The position numbers and the translations under genes were made by a program. From the NCBI GenBank assembly GCA_030374765.1, contig JARGXX010000028.1, positions 868,001 through 932,000 on the forward strand: a stretch of 64,000 nucleotides of DNA, read 5' to 3'. Within the stretch, counting starts at the first letter, position 1, and each line of letters begins with the position of its first letter. Positions 23,469 through 34,821 of the stretch are shown here, piece after piece. Origin of the DNA: Agarophyton chilense. Lineage: Eukaryota; Rhodophyta; Florideophyceae; Gracilariales; Gracilariaceae. The notes below the pieces were generated by a model. That model did not search any database. It was not told the origin of the DNA and was given only the letters and a program-made list of their open reading frames with translations.

Positions 23469-26400
23469 ACCAGGCTACGCCCTCGCCCAAGGACCTCCCT
23501 TCCAGGCCCAAGTTTTCCTGGGATTCCAAATCTCCGCCTTGGACTGACGGCAAAGAAGACCAGGAGGAATATCGCCATGCTGTTAGTTTGTGGCAGACGT
23601 TCCACAATGCACTCCCCGTTAATAACAACAACAAGATTCCTGCAGCGTTGCAGGCTGTTTGTCTCAAGTCCCAACTGTATGGACGTGCCAAGGACCTGTG
23701 TTCCGGAATTACTGACGCCCAGCTCGTTGGAGAAGATTCAGTCGCTCTGATCGTCGGTGCAATCTACTAGCGTGACGCTATCTCCGTCGTGAGTGAAGCC
23801 TGCAAGACCTTCAACGTGCTCCTGAACACCCGTCGTGGCAACTCGGAAAACATGAAGAACTTCGAGTCCCGTTTCTCTGCACAGGTAGGAAAGTTTAATT
23901 CGATCTCGAATACAACCGAGTTGCCAGAATGCCTCACAGCACTCATGCGGCTGTCCAATGCTTCCATTGATGACGCACAACGTGTTTCCGTTATGGCCTC
24001 TGCGTCTCCCTCAGATGAAAACCTCGGTGCCCAATCTAGCAATGATCAGTACCTGTCTGCCGTCACCTATTCCTCCGTGGCATCCGTAATCAAACAGTGC
24101 GACAAGTCTGCTCGCTCGCCCACCACAAACGGCACACTGATTGCCAGCTCCGGTGGCTTTGGCAACAGTTCCAACAACAGGAACTCTAGGAACGGTGATC
24201 GCAACCTCATCTCTCCTACCATGAAGTATCCATGTGACACCTGTGGCAAGTATGGCCACTGGAAACGGAATCACCGTGACGATGGGTCCTTAGCCCCTAG
24301 TGTGAAGTCCTTCGACAGCCCGCAAGTTCCGACTGGCACCAACTCGTTCAACTCGTCCAATCAGTCTAAAAACCGAGGAGCAGCCTCTGGCTCGTCTTCT
24401 GTATCTGCTGCATCGTCCTCGAATGCCTCCAAACAACAAACTCTTTCCTTCAACATGGCCACTTTTGATGGATCAACGGAGTCACCGATGCACTTTGGAC
24501 CTCTCTTGGACAGTGGCGCTCCATACTCGGCAATCGGTATGGTCGAGCTCAACATGCTCGCTGACCACTCTGGCTTGCAAACCGACCCCGCTCTTGACCC
24601 GATTCCTGCCGCACTTTCTGGATACACTTCCTGGCAATATGGCACTGGTAACCACGCCAGCCAACCGCGAGATATTCTTGGGTCGATTCTTCTTACGGCC
24701 AACACCGACAACGGTAACCAAGTTCGAATCAGGCACTTGGTGCTTGACGGCTCGTCTCAATGGGTCGTCGGGCGAAATGTGACAAGCAAGGCAAACATCG
24801 AAAACATCGGCCGGAATGCATTGGTTCTCGCTGCAAATGGCAAAGAAGATTTCTTCTCGATTGTGAATCAAAACTTTCTTGACTTCATCAAGCTCGAGTG
24901 TTTTTTTTCGACTATGCCATCAGCTAACATTAACACTGGATCGACACTCTCATGCATGTCTGCGGTTTCCCTCGATCTGTCACCGTGGACTGAGGTCAAG
25001 AGTGTAATCGACAAGATCCATAAGCATGTGTGTGGACATGCCGCCTTTTCCGACTACAAGCTTCTGCTCGAACGTAATGGTCTGTGGAACGATGTTGTGT
25101 CTGGCTACGTTACTGAAGTTGTCAACGCTTGCACCGCCTGTCGGTCAACCTCTCCTCCAGCTCCGTCCCGGAAAGTTTCTATCAGCTCTTTGTCGAAAGA
25201 GTTCAACGAAGTGCTATCTGTTGATCACTTCTTTCTCGAAGGCCTGTGTGTCCTTCATTTCATGGATGTGTCCTCGTGCTACTCCGTCGCGTATGTTGTC
25301 AGTACAACTGCCCTTCATGAAGCTGTAATCGGCTTCGAAGCAACCTGGGTAGCGCAGTTCTGGTATCCTGACTCAATCATTGGTGACAAAGCATTCAACA
25401 CCGACGCATTCGAAGACTATGCTGATGCACTCAGCATCCCCATCAAGACAGTTCCGCCTCGTCGGCATCACATGAACGCCATCGAATCTAAGCACAACAT
25501 TATTCTGTCCGTCTTTCTCCGTCTCAAAGAAGGTAGTGGTGATGAGTTCGATGCTGTCCTTGCTGCATACAAATCTGTGTCGATCTCAAACGACCTCTAT
25601 GGAAACGATACCATGTCAGCATTTGAACTGGCGAAAGGGTTTACAAAGCCAGTCAATTCAAAGCCTGCTGAACTTTGAGTCCCCATCGATGTCATTGATG
25701 CCCGTGAACAGCTCCAAGCTCGTCGCAAGCTGGCACTCATTATGCGCTCTAAAGCACTCACCGAAGCACCAATCGCCATTGGCGACTCCGTGGAAATTTT
25801 CCAGAAGAAAGAGAAAGGGAAGCGTGGCAAATGGTCCCTACCCAAGACTGTGCTCTCGGTCGATCTTCCTGCCCGCTCCATCACCGTTCCCGGTGCAAAC
25901 GGCCGATGTCTCACTGTTGCCTTTGAAGATACTCGACGCGCCATGTCTCCACTTTGTTTTGCACAGCTCGTTCAAGAAGGGATTGACTCCCTTGACGCCT
26001 CACTTTCTGACCTTCTCGGTGATATCCCCCCAACTGATCACACGGATGACCGCGACGATTCAAACCTACTGGTCCACGACCGTGACGACCAAGGCAACTT
26101 TTCTGATGACGGTAACAATGGACCTGCAGTTGGTGATCGTCTTGATATACTCTGGGATGAAAACAATGTTGTTTACACTGGTGTTGTTCACTCGCAAGCA
26201 GATAACGGTACCGTGACCATTCATTATGACCATGGTGAAGTCGAAGCAGACTTAGATATGACAACCGTGCATTGGAATCACTCCGAGCCCACTTCGCTTG
26301 CTGCTGCAAATAGCAGTCTGTCCGGTGGAAATTTGCAAGTCACAAGCACTGAAGCCGCTGTTCTATCCTCCATGCTCGAACACTTTGGCAACAAACCATT

Positions 26401-26524
26401 CTTGCGCCATCAAGCCCAAGGATTCGACCAGTCTACTCTCGTCAACGCGTACGCACGTGAAGAAGAAACTTTCCTAAAGACGGCCCGCCCCATCTATCAC
26501 CGCGACGTTCCCCCTGGTGCCAAC
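23462..26524 (+). pseudogene. copia gag, protease, integrase and Tudor-like region
   Basis: Gag begins at MGHQATPSPKD. A zinc knuckle (CDTCGKYGHWKRNH) lies near 24235, a retropepsin-like motif (LLDSGAPYSAIG) near 24510, the integrase zinc-binding and core region (HKHVCGHAAFSDYKLL, CTACRST, SVDHFFLE, IIGDKAF, NAIESKHN) at about 25015-25520, and a Tudor-like module (GDRLDILWDENNVVYTGVV, HYDHGEVE) at about 26130-26270. The block stops where the gypsy element is inserted. Part of a fossil element. Confidence 0.9.
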
Positions 26525-27387
26525 TGTAGGACAATGCCCCCAAGGGGGAAAACCTACGAAGACGTCCGGATCTTCCTCTCACGTGGTAGCCGGCGCGGTA
26601 GAGCCCTCCCAGGGATCGGCGCGCAATGCCGGGTGTAAGCCGGAGCCGAACCGTCGCGACGGGCGCAGGGAGGCTGAAAGAAGCCGAGAATATCCGCCGA
26701 AGCGGTGCTTGCGTATCCTCTGAGGAGGCAAAACCAACGAGAGTGGCGAGCACGACAGGTGTCAGTGCGAGCCGCAAGAGCGGGAATTGCCCAATGAAGG
26801 GGAGGAAAAGGGAAGGAAAATGGGAACGGAGGCAAGAGGGCGAGGTTGACCACGAGTCGCAAGAGAGGCCTCGGGAATAGCCGGCACTGCCGGGTGTAGC
26901 AAACCGTATACACGGGCGGAACCACGAAAGTGGGAATAGATACCCAACACACGAAGGCTGCTTGAACGTCCAAGGGGGTTGGGAAGCCGTGCACCACGGG
27001 AATCCCTCCGTAAGGAGTTGTATATCGGCGCAGGCGGTTCGACCCAGCGCCAAGATCTGGAAGACCAAGATCACCCTTGTTGGGGAGACTTTACTGCACC
27101 GGCGGCCGCGAGGCCGGCGGCCTAAGTACTGTAGTCATCGTAGAATAGAATAAATAAAGTCTATCCTAAATAGCTAAATGTCCGTCTAATAAAGGGGCCA
27201 ATCTGGAGGCCACGTGTCGCGCGGGCGCTGCGGCCACGTGTATGGGACCCGGTCCCGCCGGTGCATCACCGGCGTTCCGGCCATCGCCGTGAAAACGGAC
27301 TACTCCTACTCATAACGAGGTTGCACGCCGGAGGCTCCGGAAAAAACTTAAGTCCCCAAAAACCTCCCTGGAGGACGTTGCTCTTCA
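26525..27387 (-). repeat. 3' LTR of the nested gypsy element
   Basis: 863 bp; on the plus strand TGTAGGACAATGCC...TTGCTCTTCA. On the minus strand a purine tract (AAGGGGGGGTATA, 27388-27400) directly precedes it. It includes an AATAAATAAAG stretch near 27149. Confidence 0.95.
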
Positions 27388-27579
27388 TATACCCCCCCTT
27401 AAGACAGGGCGAACACCTCGAAGAGGAAGTCAGCATGGCAGCTCGTCATGATTAGAGCGCGTCCGACACCGGGTCTCCGGAAACCAAGACACCTTCACCA
27501 AGGATCCCACGCAAGCTCTTCGCATCCGATTCCAACCACAGCACACCAACACGTACCATGTCCAACCCCGACCGTCATA

Positions 27580-29167
27580 ACACATCCGCGACTCCCGCCC
27601 TTGGCGGTTCCACCGGCTTCCGGTCCGCGCCCCACCCTGGGGTGTTACCGACCTCGCGTACGAAGACCGCCGTATTGGCGCCCGCTTTCGCGGACAGGCG
27701 GACCCACCGCAGTGGCCGACCTACGACGCCCTTGTGGGTGCAAATCCGAGAACTCGGCATGGCTCCGCGATGTTGCGGTATGCGCCTTGGTTTCACCCAT
27801 TGGCTGTCCGCGACGAGGATTTGATCCACTCCTACACCGATAATTCGGAGATTCTCCCGGGCGACCTGCCAGGCGTGGTGACCATGTCCTGGGATTTGCG
27901 TAATCGTATCGCCATCCCGGTACACCACGTACTCCGCCGACGCGGTGAATCCTGTGCGGAGGCTCAGGCCACGCTTGTGCGGATCGCTTATCCCAGGCAC
28001 CATCGGGCGCCTTTCGAGTTCCCGATACCGCCAGAGGTCGAATTCGACGTCCACCTTTACCGCACTCGCGGGGAAATGTCGTACTGTGACCGTCTTAACG
28101 GATTGGAAACCCTCGCTTGGAGGGGCACACCGATCGCTCGGCAAGAAGCTCTTTGCTGGGTACGACCGATTCTTCGGGCAGAGTTCCGCTACCAACCGCG
28201 GCAGTCGCGCTCGAACTTCCTTCAGAACTTCATCCGCGATGAGCGGCGTTGGCGGGCCCGGACCGGGTATTTCGTACCGTACCAGAACACGGAGATTGAG
28301 AGCATCGCGCCTGCTCACCGACGTGGTCGGTACGTCAGTCTCCCAGACTGGTGGTCCTCCTTGGAGGCGTGCTGGGGTTGCTTCATTGAGCTGCCCCCAG
28401 TCTTCACCTATGTAGGGTCGTCGTTCTTGAACGATCCCCAGTCGGGGTGGTGGTCCGTCGTGGTAAGCGAATGGGCCGTCTGCAGTGTGGCTTTTATCCT
28501 CGCTGAGGCGTACGCCCAATATCGATTGTGGTACGTGCCACCGCGTGTGCGGGCTGCGATCCGCCGTTTGGACATGCGCATCCCCCTCGGGGGCGAGGCG
28601 AACAAAGAAGAGATGTTGGGTCTCCTCGACTTTGTGGAGGGGGTCCAGTGGGATGAGGTCCCGCTGGAGAACTCCCAACGCATTCAACCGCGTCGCGGGT
28701 CTGGCCCCGGATTCGGGAGGAAAACTGCGCTGGCGGGGGATTTCATCTACTCCGACCCCTGGGAGTACCACGAGATCAGCCGCGAGGAAGCGGAAGCCAA
28801 CGGGCATGCGCCGTCTGAAGTCCCGGCCGACCACCCGCGAGGGTATGTCGACTCGAGCGACTATTACCGCGGCTATGCGGATGGTGACCCGATGGTCGAC
28901 AACGAACCGGAGGATCCGGGTTACGCTCCGACGGAGGATGACGAGTCCGGCGAGGCCGGTGAGGAGTCCGTTGAATACGGTTGTGCGGCTCCATCCGGGG
29001 CTGCTGATGCCGTGCGAACGGATTCCTATCCGACTCTATCGGTGGCGGGCCCGCCCGCAACTGCCGCTGGCGCGGAGCGGGCGAGGTCATCGCGCGCTTT
29101 CTTCGGGAGGTGGGGCTTCGCCCTTCCGAGTTCTCGGGTGATGTGGCCGCCATGCGGGATGCCTTAG
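27580..29167 (+). CDS. antisense extra ORF of the nested gypsy element, unknown function
   Basis: A long frame on the strand opposite to gag-pol, between pol and the 3' LTR. It is open from about 27580, with its first ATG at 27770, and ends at 29167. Composition looks like a real protein: an aromatic-rich middle (WWSSLEACWGCFIELPPVF, WSVVVSEWAVCSVAFILAE), a charged helix (PPRVRAAIRRLDMRIPLGG, EEMLGLLDFVEGVQWDEV), then an acidic tyrosine-containing tail (RGYVDSSDYYRGYADGDPM). No known domain was recognised. A minus-strand frame overlaps it (27575-28834) but reads as a shadow. Antisense extra ORFs at this position are known in some plant gypsy lineages of the Tat group; the homology here is untested. 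Confidence 0.6.
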
Positions 29168-29542
29168 CCAACTGCCTGGGCGGGGCTCCACCTCGTGCGG
29201 AGGAATGACCGGAGCTTCCGGTAGAATGTAGGGCGGCGCCACTAGGGCGCCCTTGCCAGTAGTGAGAAATAAAAAGAAGAGGGTCGCCTTTCCGACGCCC
29301 TTTCCCAAGTCCGCTTCTTTCTTTCCGGGGGTACCGGCCTTTTACCGGGGTTCAGGCGTTGCAGGGAACCAGCCTAGCTGTGAGTTCCGTGTTCAACGGT
29401 GGGCGCTTCGCGCGCGGACCAGGTAACTGGCACGACCACCAACGACGTTGGGATAGCGTGAGCGGTTGCTTCCTTCCCCGCGTTGGGGCACGGACGGAGA
29501 TGGCGCGTGGCGCCATCAGCCATTCCATTCCGTGTTCACGGT

Positions 29543-32494
29543 TTACCCCTCTTGGGCGTTTACCAGCGTGGCTGGGAGTGCGGTCCCCGCAAGGCGGTGG
29601 TATCGCATTACCGCGGAGCGCGGGAGGTGCTCGATGGGCTCGGGGGTGTCCCACTCCGGCCCGTATACGTACCAGCGGGTCCGGTACTGGAGCACCCCGT
29701 GCTCATCGTAGCTATGTCCAACAATTCGGTCGAGGACATACTCCTGCACGTAAACTTTCCGGCCTTGCCGGGTGGTGGTGACCCGAGCCTCAGCGCCGCG
29801 TGGTGCTGTGCTCGTCGTCGCCTGTTCCGGGTCACCCGGTTTGTCATTCCGCTCTGCGGTTGTTGCCGGGTTGCCGGGGCTGCCGTACCGCTTTGCGGAA
29901 GTTGCCGGCGCGGCCGGGTTGTGTTTCCGCTGGGCCGTAGGGGCTTCCCTGAAGTCCGCTCTTACCGCGAGTTTGCGGGGGTCCTTCCGTCTTGGTGACG
30001 GTTCGCCGGAGGCCTCCGCTTGATTTGCGGCATGCGGCGTTCCCATTGGTGGGCAGTTTCCGCCGTGCGGTGCGCCGTGGGCGGTGAGTGGTTCATCGTC
30101 CCGGCGATCCGCCTCCGCGGGGTGGCTGTCAGCCAATGACCGGGATGCCGGGGGCCCATTGGTCCGATCTCCCGCCCGGGTCACGTGACCTTGAGGACGG
30201 GTGGTCGGACCGTCGCGGACGGTTGGCTCCAATTGTTCGGCAAGGGAGGCGGTTTTCGACTTGTCGTCGCGCCCCTTTTCCCCCATGGGGTTCGTACCGT
30301 TCTCAACGGAGTGGCTCGCTAGACCTGCTTGCGCAGCGCCCGCCGGAGTACCGGTATCGACCGAAACGCTCGGTGTGCGACCGCGAATGTGCAGGGAGCC
30401 CTCAGTTGCTTCCACGCGATGCGGAGCGTCCGTAGGGTCTCGCTTCCCGGCTTCGGGTCTTCGAGCGCCTTGGTCCCCCTTGCGGGGTTGCGTGGCGTTC
30501 GGGTTGACCGCCGCGTCCCGCGGGAGCGGATTGGCGTCCGGCGACGATGCCCGTTGCCCGCTCGAGGGCCTTGCCCGGGGTGTCCGGTTAAACTTCCGTT
30601 GCGACGGCGATGCTTCCGCGATTGAGCGGGTCCCCTCCCCCTCCTTAGACGGAGCGACGGGTGATGGTGGGCAAACCGCATGGCGGGTATAAATACCGCT
30701 GCGCGGCGCCCGTAAGGGTAGCCGGCCGCGAGGGCCAGGTGTTTCCGCCATTGCCGGTGGTTCCGATAAAGTCGGTATATCGGAGAGACCCCGTGAGGGG
30801 TGCGGTACCACGGCGGTGCGTGGTGCCACCGTTGTACCCGTGGTATCCGAGGCCGTTTCGACGGGGGCTGATGCGTTTTCCGCCTGCGGCGGGGGGGCGG
30901 CTACGATGCGGTCTTTTGAAAGACGTTCGTGGTCGCCGTTCTTGTCTACCACAACGGTGCCGGGGAGGGACGACACGACCCGGAACGGACCTTCAGGGAC
31001 AGGCGAGAGCTTGTGACGCTTGTCGGTCCGGGGGTTGTAGTACTCCCTCCGAAGGAACCCGTAGGTTCCCGGCTTGGGCGGTGCCGGTAGTGGTCCGCGT
31101 AAGCGGTTATCAAAATCCCGCTTGTAGGCGGCCTGGGCACGTTCCATGCACTTCCAGGCGACCGGTACGAGCTTGGTAAGCCATTTCTTCCACTTGAGAC
31201 GGTATTGACCCACGGATGGGAAAGAGTTGACCCTGTGTTGGGGTTCGACCGCCACTGGCGGGGGTGTCCTGCAGAGCACAAGCTCGAAGGGAGTCAGACC
31301 GGTTGTCCGGTGAACCTGCGTGTTGTAGGCGTAGGTGATAGCATCAGAATACATGTCCCACGTCATTGGGTGATCGGATACGTAGGAGCGTAGCGACGCG
31401 AGTAGGGTGCGGTTGAAGCGTTCCACCTGCCCGTTTGTTTGCGGGTGGTAGGTGGTAGTAAACAGGTTCTTGACGTCGAGGATGCGGTAGACGTCCTGAA
31501 AGAACTTAGAGGCGAACTGCTTACCGTTATCGGATAGAACCTCTATCGGAGGGCCATAAACGAACGCCCAGTGCGTAACGAAGGCGTTCGCAACCGTGAA
31601 AGCGGTGATCTTCCGTAAAGGTACGGTGCGCACCTGCTTCGAAAAGCGGTCAGTGATAACCAAGAGGAACTTGTTTCCCTTGTGCGTCTTGAGTAGAGGC
31701 CCGAGAATGTCGATTGCGACAAACTCGAGGGGCGCCCTTGCGGGGAAAAGCTTCATCCGTTTGGAGTGCTTCCGGAGTTTCACCCGGTTCTTTGCGCATT
31801 GGGTGCAGAACTGCACCGTAGCGTAGTAATCAACCGCCATAGCGGGCCAATAAAAGTCCTTTCGCAGGGTTAGATAAAGTTTTCTCCCACCGGAGTCTCC
31901 CCCGAGGGTCGGGTAGTGTGAGAGGTGGAGCACCCTGGTTTGCAGGGTGTGGGGGACCACGATCTGGGATCGGTGGTCCACCGTCCGGACGAGGTAACCG
32001 ATGTCGTTTGCCTCGAACGGGAGGTCCTCTCCACCGTTTAGGCGGGCCCGTATGCGCGTGCAGAACGGGTCGCCGAACTGTTCTCGGATCATCTCCTCGG
32101 TGGAGATGGGTACAAAGGTCCCGGGTACGGGTGTTTCATTCTCGCGCGCTGCGAGTAGCTCATCCATTTCCATGGTGCTTTCCCCGGTTTCGGGCCAATC
32201 CGACTCCGTCGGTGTTTCCCCTTCCAAGGTAAAGCACGGGATCTCGTCGACCTCCGGGTCGGCAAGTGCTTCACCTGTCGTAGGTAATCGAGAGAGGGCG
32301 TCTGCTTCGGTGTTCTGGACACCCTTTTTGTAAACGACCTCGAAGTCGAATTCCGCTAAGCGGAGGCGCCCCCGCATTAAGCGGCCAGAAGGATCTGCGA
32401 TGTTCAGCAGCCACCTCAACGAGGCATGGTCCGTGTACACGGTGAGATGAACGCCCATGAGGTATGGGCGCAGAGTAGATAGCGCCCAGACCAC
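29543..32494 (-). CDS. gypsy RNase H, integrase and chromodomain region (fossil)
   Basis: Minus-strand frame with an RNase H segment (VYTDHASLRWLLN, FEVVYKKGVQNTEADALSRL). Integrase follows, with an N-terminal HHCC part (HLSHYPTLGGDSGGRKL, CTQCAKNRVKLRKHSK) and core (AIDILGPLLKTHKGN, VLSDNGKQFASKFF, HPQTNGQVERFNRTL). After it come the GPF-like segment (SPVEGPFRVVSS type), a proline/arginine-rich linker of about 330 residues, and a C-terminal chromodomain (YVLDRIVGHSYDEHG, LQYRTRWYVYGPEWDTPEP). The chromodomain places the element with chromoviruses. Part of the element at 26525-37920. Confidence 0.9.
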   Translation of the reverse strand: MVWALSTLRPYLMGVHLTVYTDHASLRWLLNIADPSGRLMRGRLRLAEFDFEVVYKKGVQNTEADALSRLPTTGEALADPEVDEIPCFTLEGETPTESDWPETGESTMEMDELLAARENETPVPGTFVPISTEEMIREQFGDPFCTRIRARLNGGEDLPFEANDIGYLVRTVDHRSQIVVPHTLQTRVLHLSHYPTLGGDSGGRKLYLTLRKDFYWPAMAVDYYATVQFCTQCAKNRVKLRKHSKRMKLFPARAPLEFVAIDILGPLLKTHKGNKFLLVITDRFSKQVRTVPLRKITAFTVANAFVTHWAFVYGPPIEVLSDNGKQFASKFFQDVYRILDVKNLFTTTYHPQTNGQVERFNRTLLASLRSYVSDHPMTWDMYSDAITYAYNTQVHRTTGLTPFELVLCRTPPPVAVEPQHRVNSFPSVGQYRLKWKKWLTKLVPVAWKCMERAQAAYKRDFDNRLRGPLPAPPKPGTYGFLRREYYNPRTDKRHKLSPVPEGPFRVVSSLPGTVVVDKNGDHERLSKDRIVAAPPPQAENASAPVETASDTTGTTVAPRTAVVPHPSRGLSDIPTLSEPPAMAETPGPRGRLPLRAPRSGIYTRHAVCPPSPVAPSKEGEGTRSIAEASPSQRKFNRTPRARPSSGQRASSPDANPLPRDAAVNPNATQPRKGDQGARRPEAGKRDPTDAPHRVEATEGSLHIRGRTPSVSVDTGTPAGAAQAGLASHSVENGTNPMGEKGRDDKSKTASLAEQLEPTVRDGPTTRPQGHVTRAGDRTNGPPASRSLADSHPAEADRRDDEPLTAHGAPHGGNCPPMGTPHAANQAEASGEPSPRRKDPRKLAVRADFREAPTAQRKHNPAAPATSAKRYGSPGNPATTAERNDKPGDPEQATTSTAPRGAEARVTTTRQGRKVYVQEYVLDRIVGHSYDEHGVLQYRTRWYVYGPEWDTPEPIEHLPRSAVMRYHRLAGTALPATLVNAQEG

Positions 32495-32593
32495 TGCGAG
32501 GCACTCCTTCTCGGAGACCGAGTAGTTGCGCTTGTGGACGTTCAGCGTGCGGGACCAATACCCAATTGGTTGGCGTTCCCCCTCAGGGGTGGT

Positions 32594-34786
32594 TTAAAAC
32601 AGTGTGCAGCCCACCTGGTGGTCGCGGGCGTCGGTGTCGATGGAGTAGGGAAGCCCAGGTTTGGGCAAGGATAGGATGGGAGCTGTCGTAACTGCCTTAA
32701 TCAAGGAGCGAAAAGATTCCGACTGATCGGTGGTAAATGGCGCAAGCTTCGGTGGCTGGCCCTTCCGCAGTAGCGCGTTTAGCGGAGCGGCGATATCCGA
32801 GAAACTCGGTACAAACCGTCGATAGAGGTTGACCAGACCTAAAAAGGATCGGAGGTCCGTTTGAGTACGGGGCTCCTTCGCCTCACAGAAGGACTTGATA
32901 TGAACTTGTTCGATCATTAACCGTCCTGGACGGATGACGTGCCCGAGATACTTCACCGTGTCGGTGAAGAACTCGCACTTCCTCAACTTGAGGGTTATTC
33001 CTGCGTCTCGCAGTACGTTCATCACGTCCCGCACGTGGGTCAGGTGATCGTCTAGGTTTCTGGAAAAGACAATGATGTCATCCAAGTAGACAAGGCACGT
33101 GCGCCACTTGAAAGGCGACATCAGTATGTCTATTGCCCTTTGAAAGGTGGCCGGTGCATTGGTTAAACCAAACGGCATCCGCTTGAAGCGGTAAGAACCC
33201 GAGTGGCAAACAAACGCGGTTTTGTCTCGGTCCTCTTCCCGGACTGGGACTTGCCAGCAGCCCCAGTTAGCATCCAGAGCCGTAAACACGGTAGCGTCCC
33301 CGAGCGAGTCTATACACTCGTCCATGCGCGGAATCGGGTAGGTGTCCCTCACTGTGACGGCATTGAGGCGTCGATAGTCAACGCAAAACCGCCACGTGCC
33401 GTCAGCCTTGAGGGCCAGCACCACTGGTGAAGCCCAAGGAGATTGCGCGGGCTCGATGACTCCAGCACGGAGCATCTTGTCCACCTGAAATTCTTCCTCC
33501 TCCCGAGCTTTCGGTCCCGCCCTGAAAGGGGGTTGTGCAACCGGACTTGCGTCCGGTAGCAGGACTATCCGATGTTCGGTTGTATTGATCTCACCCAGTG
33601 AGCCGTCCCACATTGTGGTAAACTCGCGTAGCATTCCGCGTAAGCGGTTCCGGTGTGAGACCGGTACATGACTCAGGTCCAGGTCCTCGAGGGCCTTGAT
33701 CGGGTCTATCTTATCGTAGCTCGTAGGCTGTGCCCTGGTGTCAGGTGTGGGAACCGACGAGGTCGGAAATGCATCCGTCTTGACGGTTTTATCGAGCGCC
33801 AACTGCTGTGCCTCCCCGGAGGTTTCTGCACCGGATACTGGGAGACCATCCTCGGTAGAGGGAGTTATTCCGAGTACTTCGGCAGCCGTCACCTTTGTAG
33901 GGAGCATCGCGAGCGGGTGCGGCGTCACAGACCCAATGACTTGGTTCTTTGCCAGCGTCTGGGGAGCCTTTCCCAGATTGGCAACCAACACCCTGAAAGA
34001 GGAATTCGGCGTGACTTGCACGATTCCGTTCGCAACGGTTAACTGAAATTTCTCGTACAACGAGGGCAAGGGCTGAACAACCCGAAGACCGTGTTGACGG
34101 GAATTGACTGAAACCATAACCTGGCTCTCCAGGGGTATTGTGACTGACGAGGCAACGCGTAGCTTCGTAGAATCCCGGTTCGCCGGTGTGGGTTCCTGCG
34201 CAGCAGGTAGAGGAACGTGTTTCCTCGATGCCCGCTTCAGCGGTTGACGAACAATGGGGACGGTCGATCCGTCCTCAAGTTCCACCTGCTTAAGGCGTGG
34301 GCGGATGGCGTCGACAAACCTGTTGCAGTAGTCACATCCCAGTATAACTGGCGCGGGCAGCGAGCGGCACACAATAAAAGTTAGTTTAACCACCATCCGC
34401 CCTAGCCTGACGACCAGGTCGATCACACCAACCGTTTTCAACGGGTTGTTATTGGCGTCTGAGACGTCAGGTACCGTTTCAGAACGGATGAGTGACCGCA
34501 ATGGCGGGGGTAAGACCGATTCCACAATAAAGTTCGGCCCAGCACCTGTGTGCAAGACAGTGAGATATCTCACCATAAACTGTATGTGCAGACCAAGGTC
34601 AGCGTAAATCTTGTAGTTACGCTTGAACATTACCAAGACTCTATCCGGGATCCGGTTATTTCTAATCCGTATCCACGGTCGACGCAAAACACCGAGGTGT
34701 TTAGAGTCCGCGTCTGCGGTGTCCTTCCTTGTCAGGGTTTTCACCGGGGAGCGAGGCATCGGCGCCTCGGGCGTCGTCAGCCTCAA
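32594..34786 (-). CDS. gypsy protease and reverse transcriptase region (fossil)
   Basis: Minus-strand frame with a retropepsin-like N-terminal half (LHTGAGPNFIVES, PVILGCDYCNRFVDA). RT follows, with FCVDYRRLNAVTVRDTYPIP, FTALDANWGCWQVPV, MPFGLTNAPATFQRAID, LVYLDDIIVFS and KYLGHVIRPGRL, and then the start of the RNase H connection (FRSLIKAVTTAPILSLPK). Part of the element at 26525-37920. Confidence 0.9.
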   Translation of the reverse strand: MRLTTPEAPMPRSPVKTLTRKDTADADSKHLGVLRRPWIRIRNNRIPDRVLVMFKRNYKIYADLGLHIQFMVRYLTVLHTGAGPNFIVESVLPPPLRSLIRSETVPDVSDANNNPLKTVGVIDLVVRLGRMVVKLTFIVCRSLPAPVILGCDYCNRFVDAIRPRLKQVELEDGSTVPIVRQPLKRASRKHVPLPAAQEPTPANRDSTKLRVASSVTIPLESQVMVSVNSRQHGLRVVQPLPSLYEKFQLTVANGIVQVTPNSSFRVLVANLGKAPQTLAKNQVIGSVTPHPLAMLPTKVTAAEVLGITPSTEDGLPVSGAETSGEAQQLALDKTVKTDAFPTSSVPTPDTRAQPTSYDKIDPIKALEDLDLSHVPVSHRNRLRGMLREFTTMWDGSLGEINTTEHRIVLLPDASPVAQPPFRAGPKAREEEEFQVDKMLRAGVIEPAQSPWASPVVLALKADGTWRFCVDYRRLNAVTVRDTYPIPRMDECIDSLGDATVFTALDANWGCWQVPVREEDRDKTAFVCHSGSYRFKRMPFGLTNAPATFQRAIDILMSPFKWRTCLVYLDDIIVFSRNLDDHLTHVRDVMNVLRDAGITLKLRKCEFFTDTVKYLGHVIRPGRLMIEQVHIKSFCEAKEPRTQTDLRSFLGLVNLYRRFVPSFSDIAAPLNALLRKGQPPKLAPFTTDQSESFRSLIKAVTTAPILSLPKPGLPYSIDTDARDHQVGCTLF

Positions 34787-34821
34787 CTCTGAGGACGCCT
34801 CTCCCGAAGGGGAGACTCCCT

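Noticed and set aside
27575-28834. 419-codon minus-strand frame opposite the antisense gypsy ORF
   Set aside because: Lies on the gag-pol strand but downstream of pol, with Arg/Pro-rich shadow composition. The plus-strand frame is longer and reads more like a folded protein.
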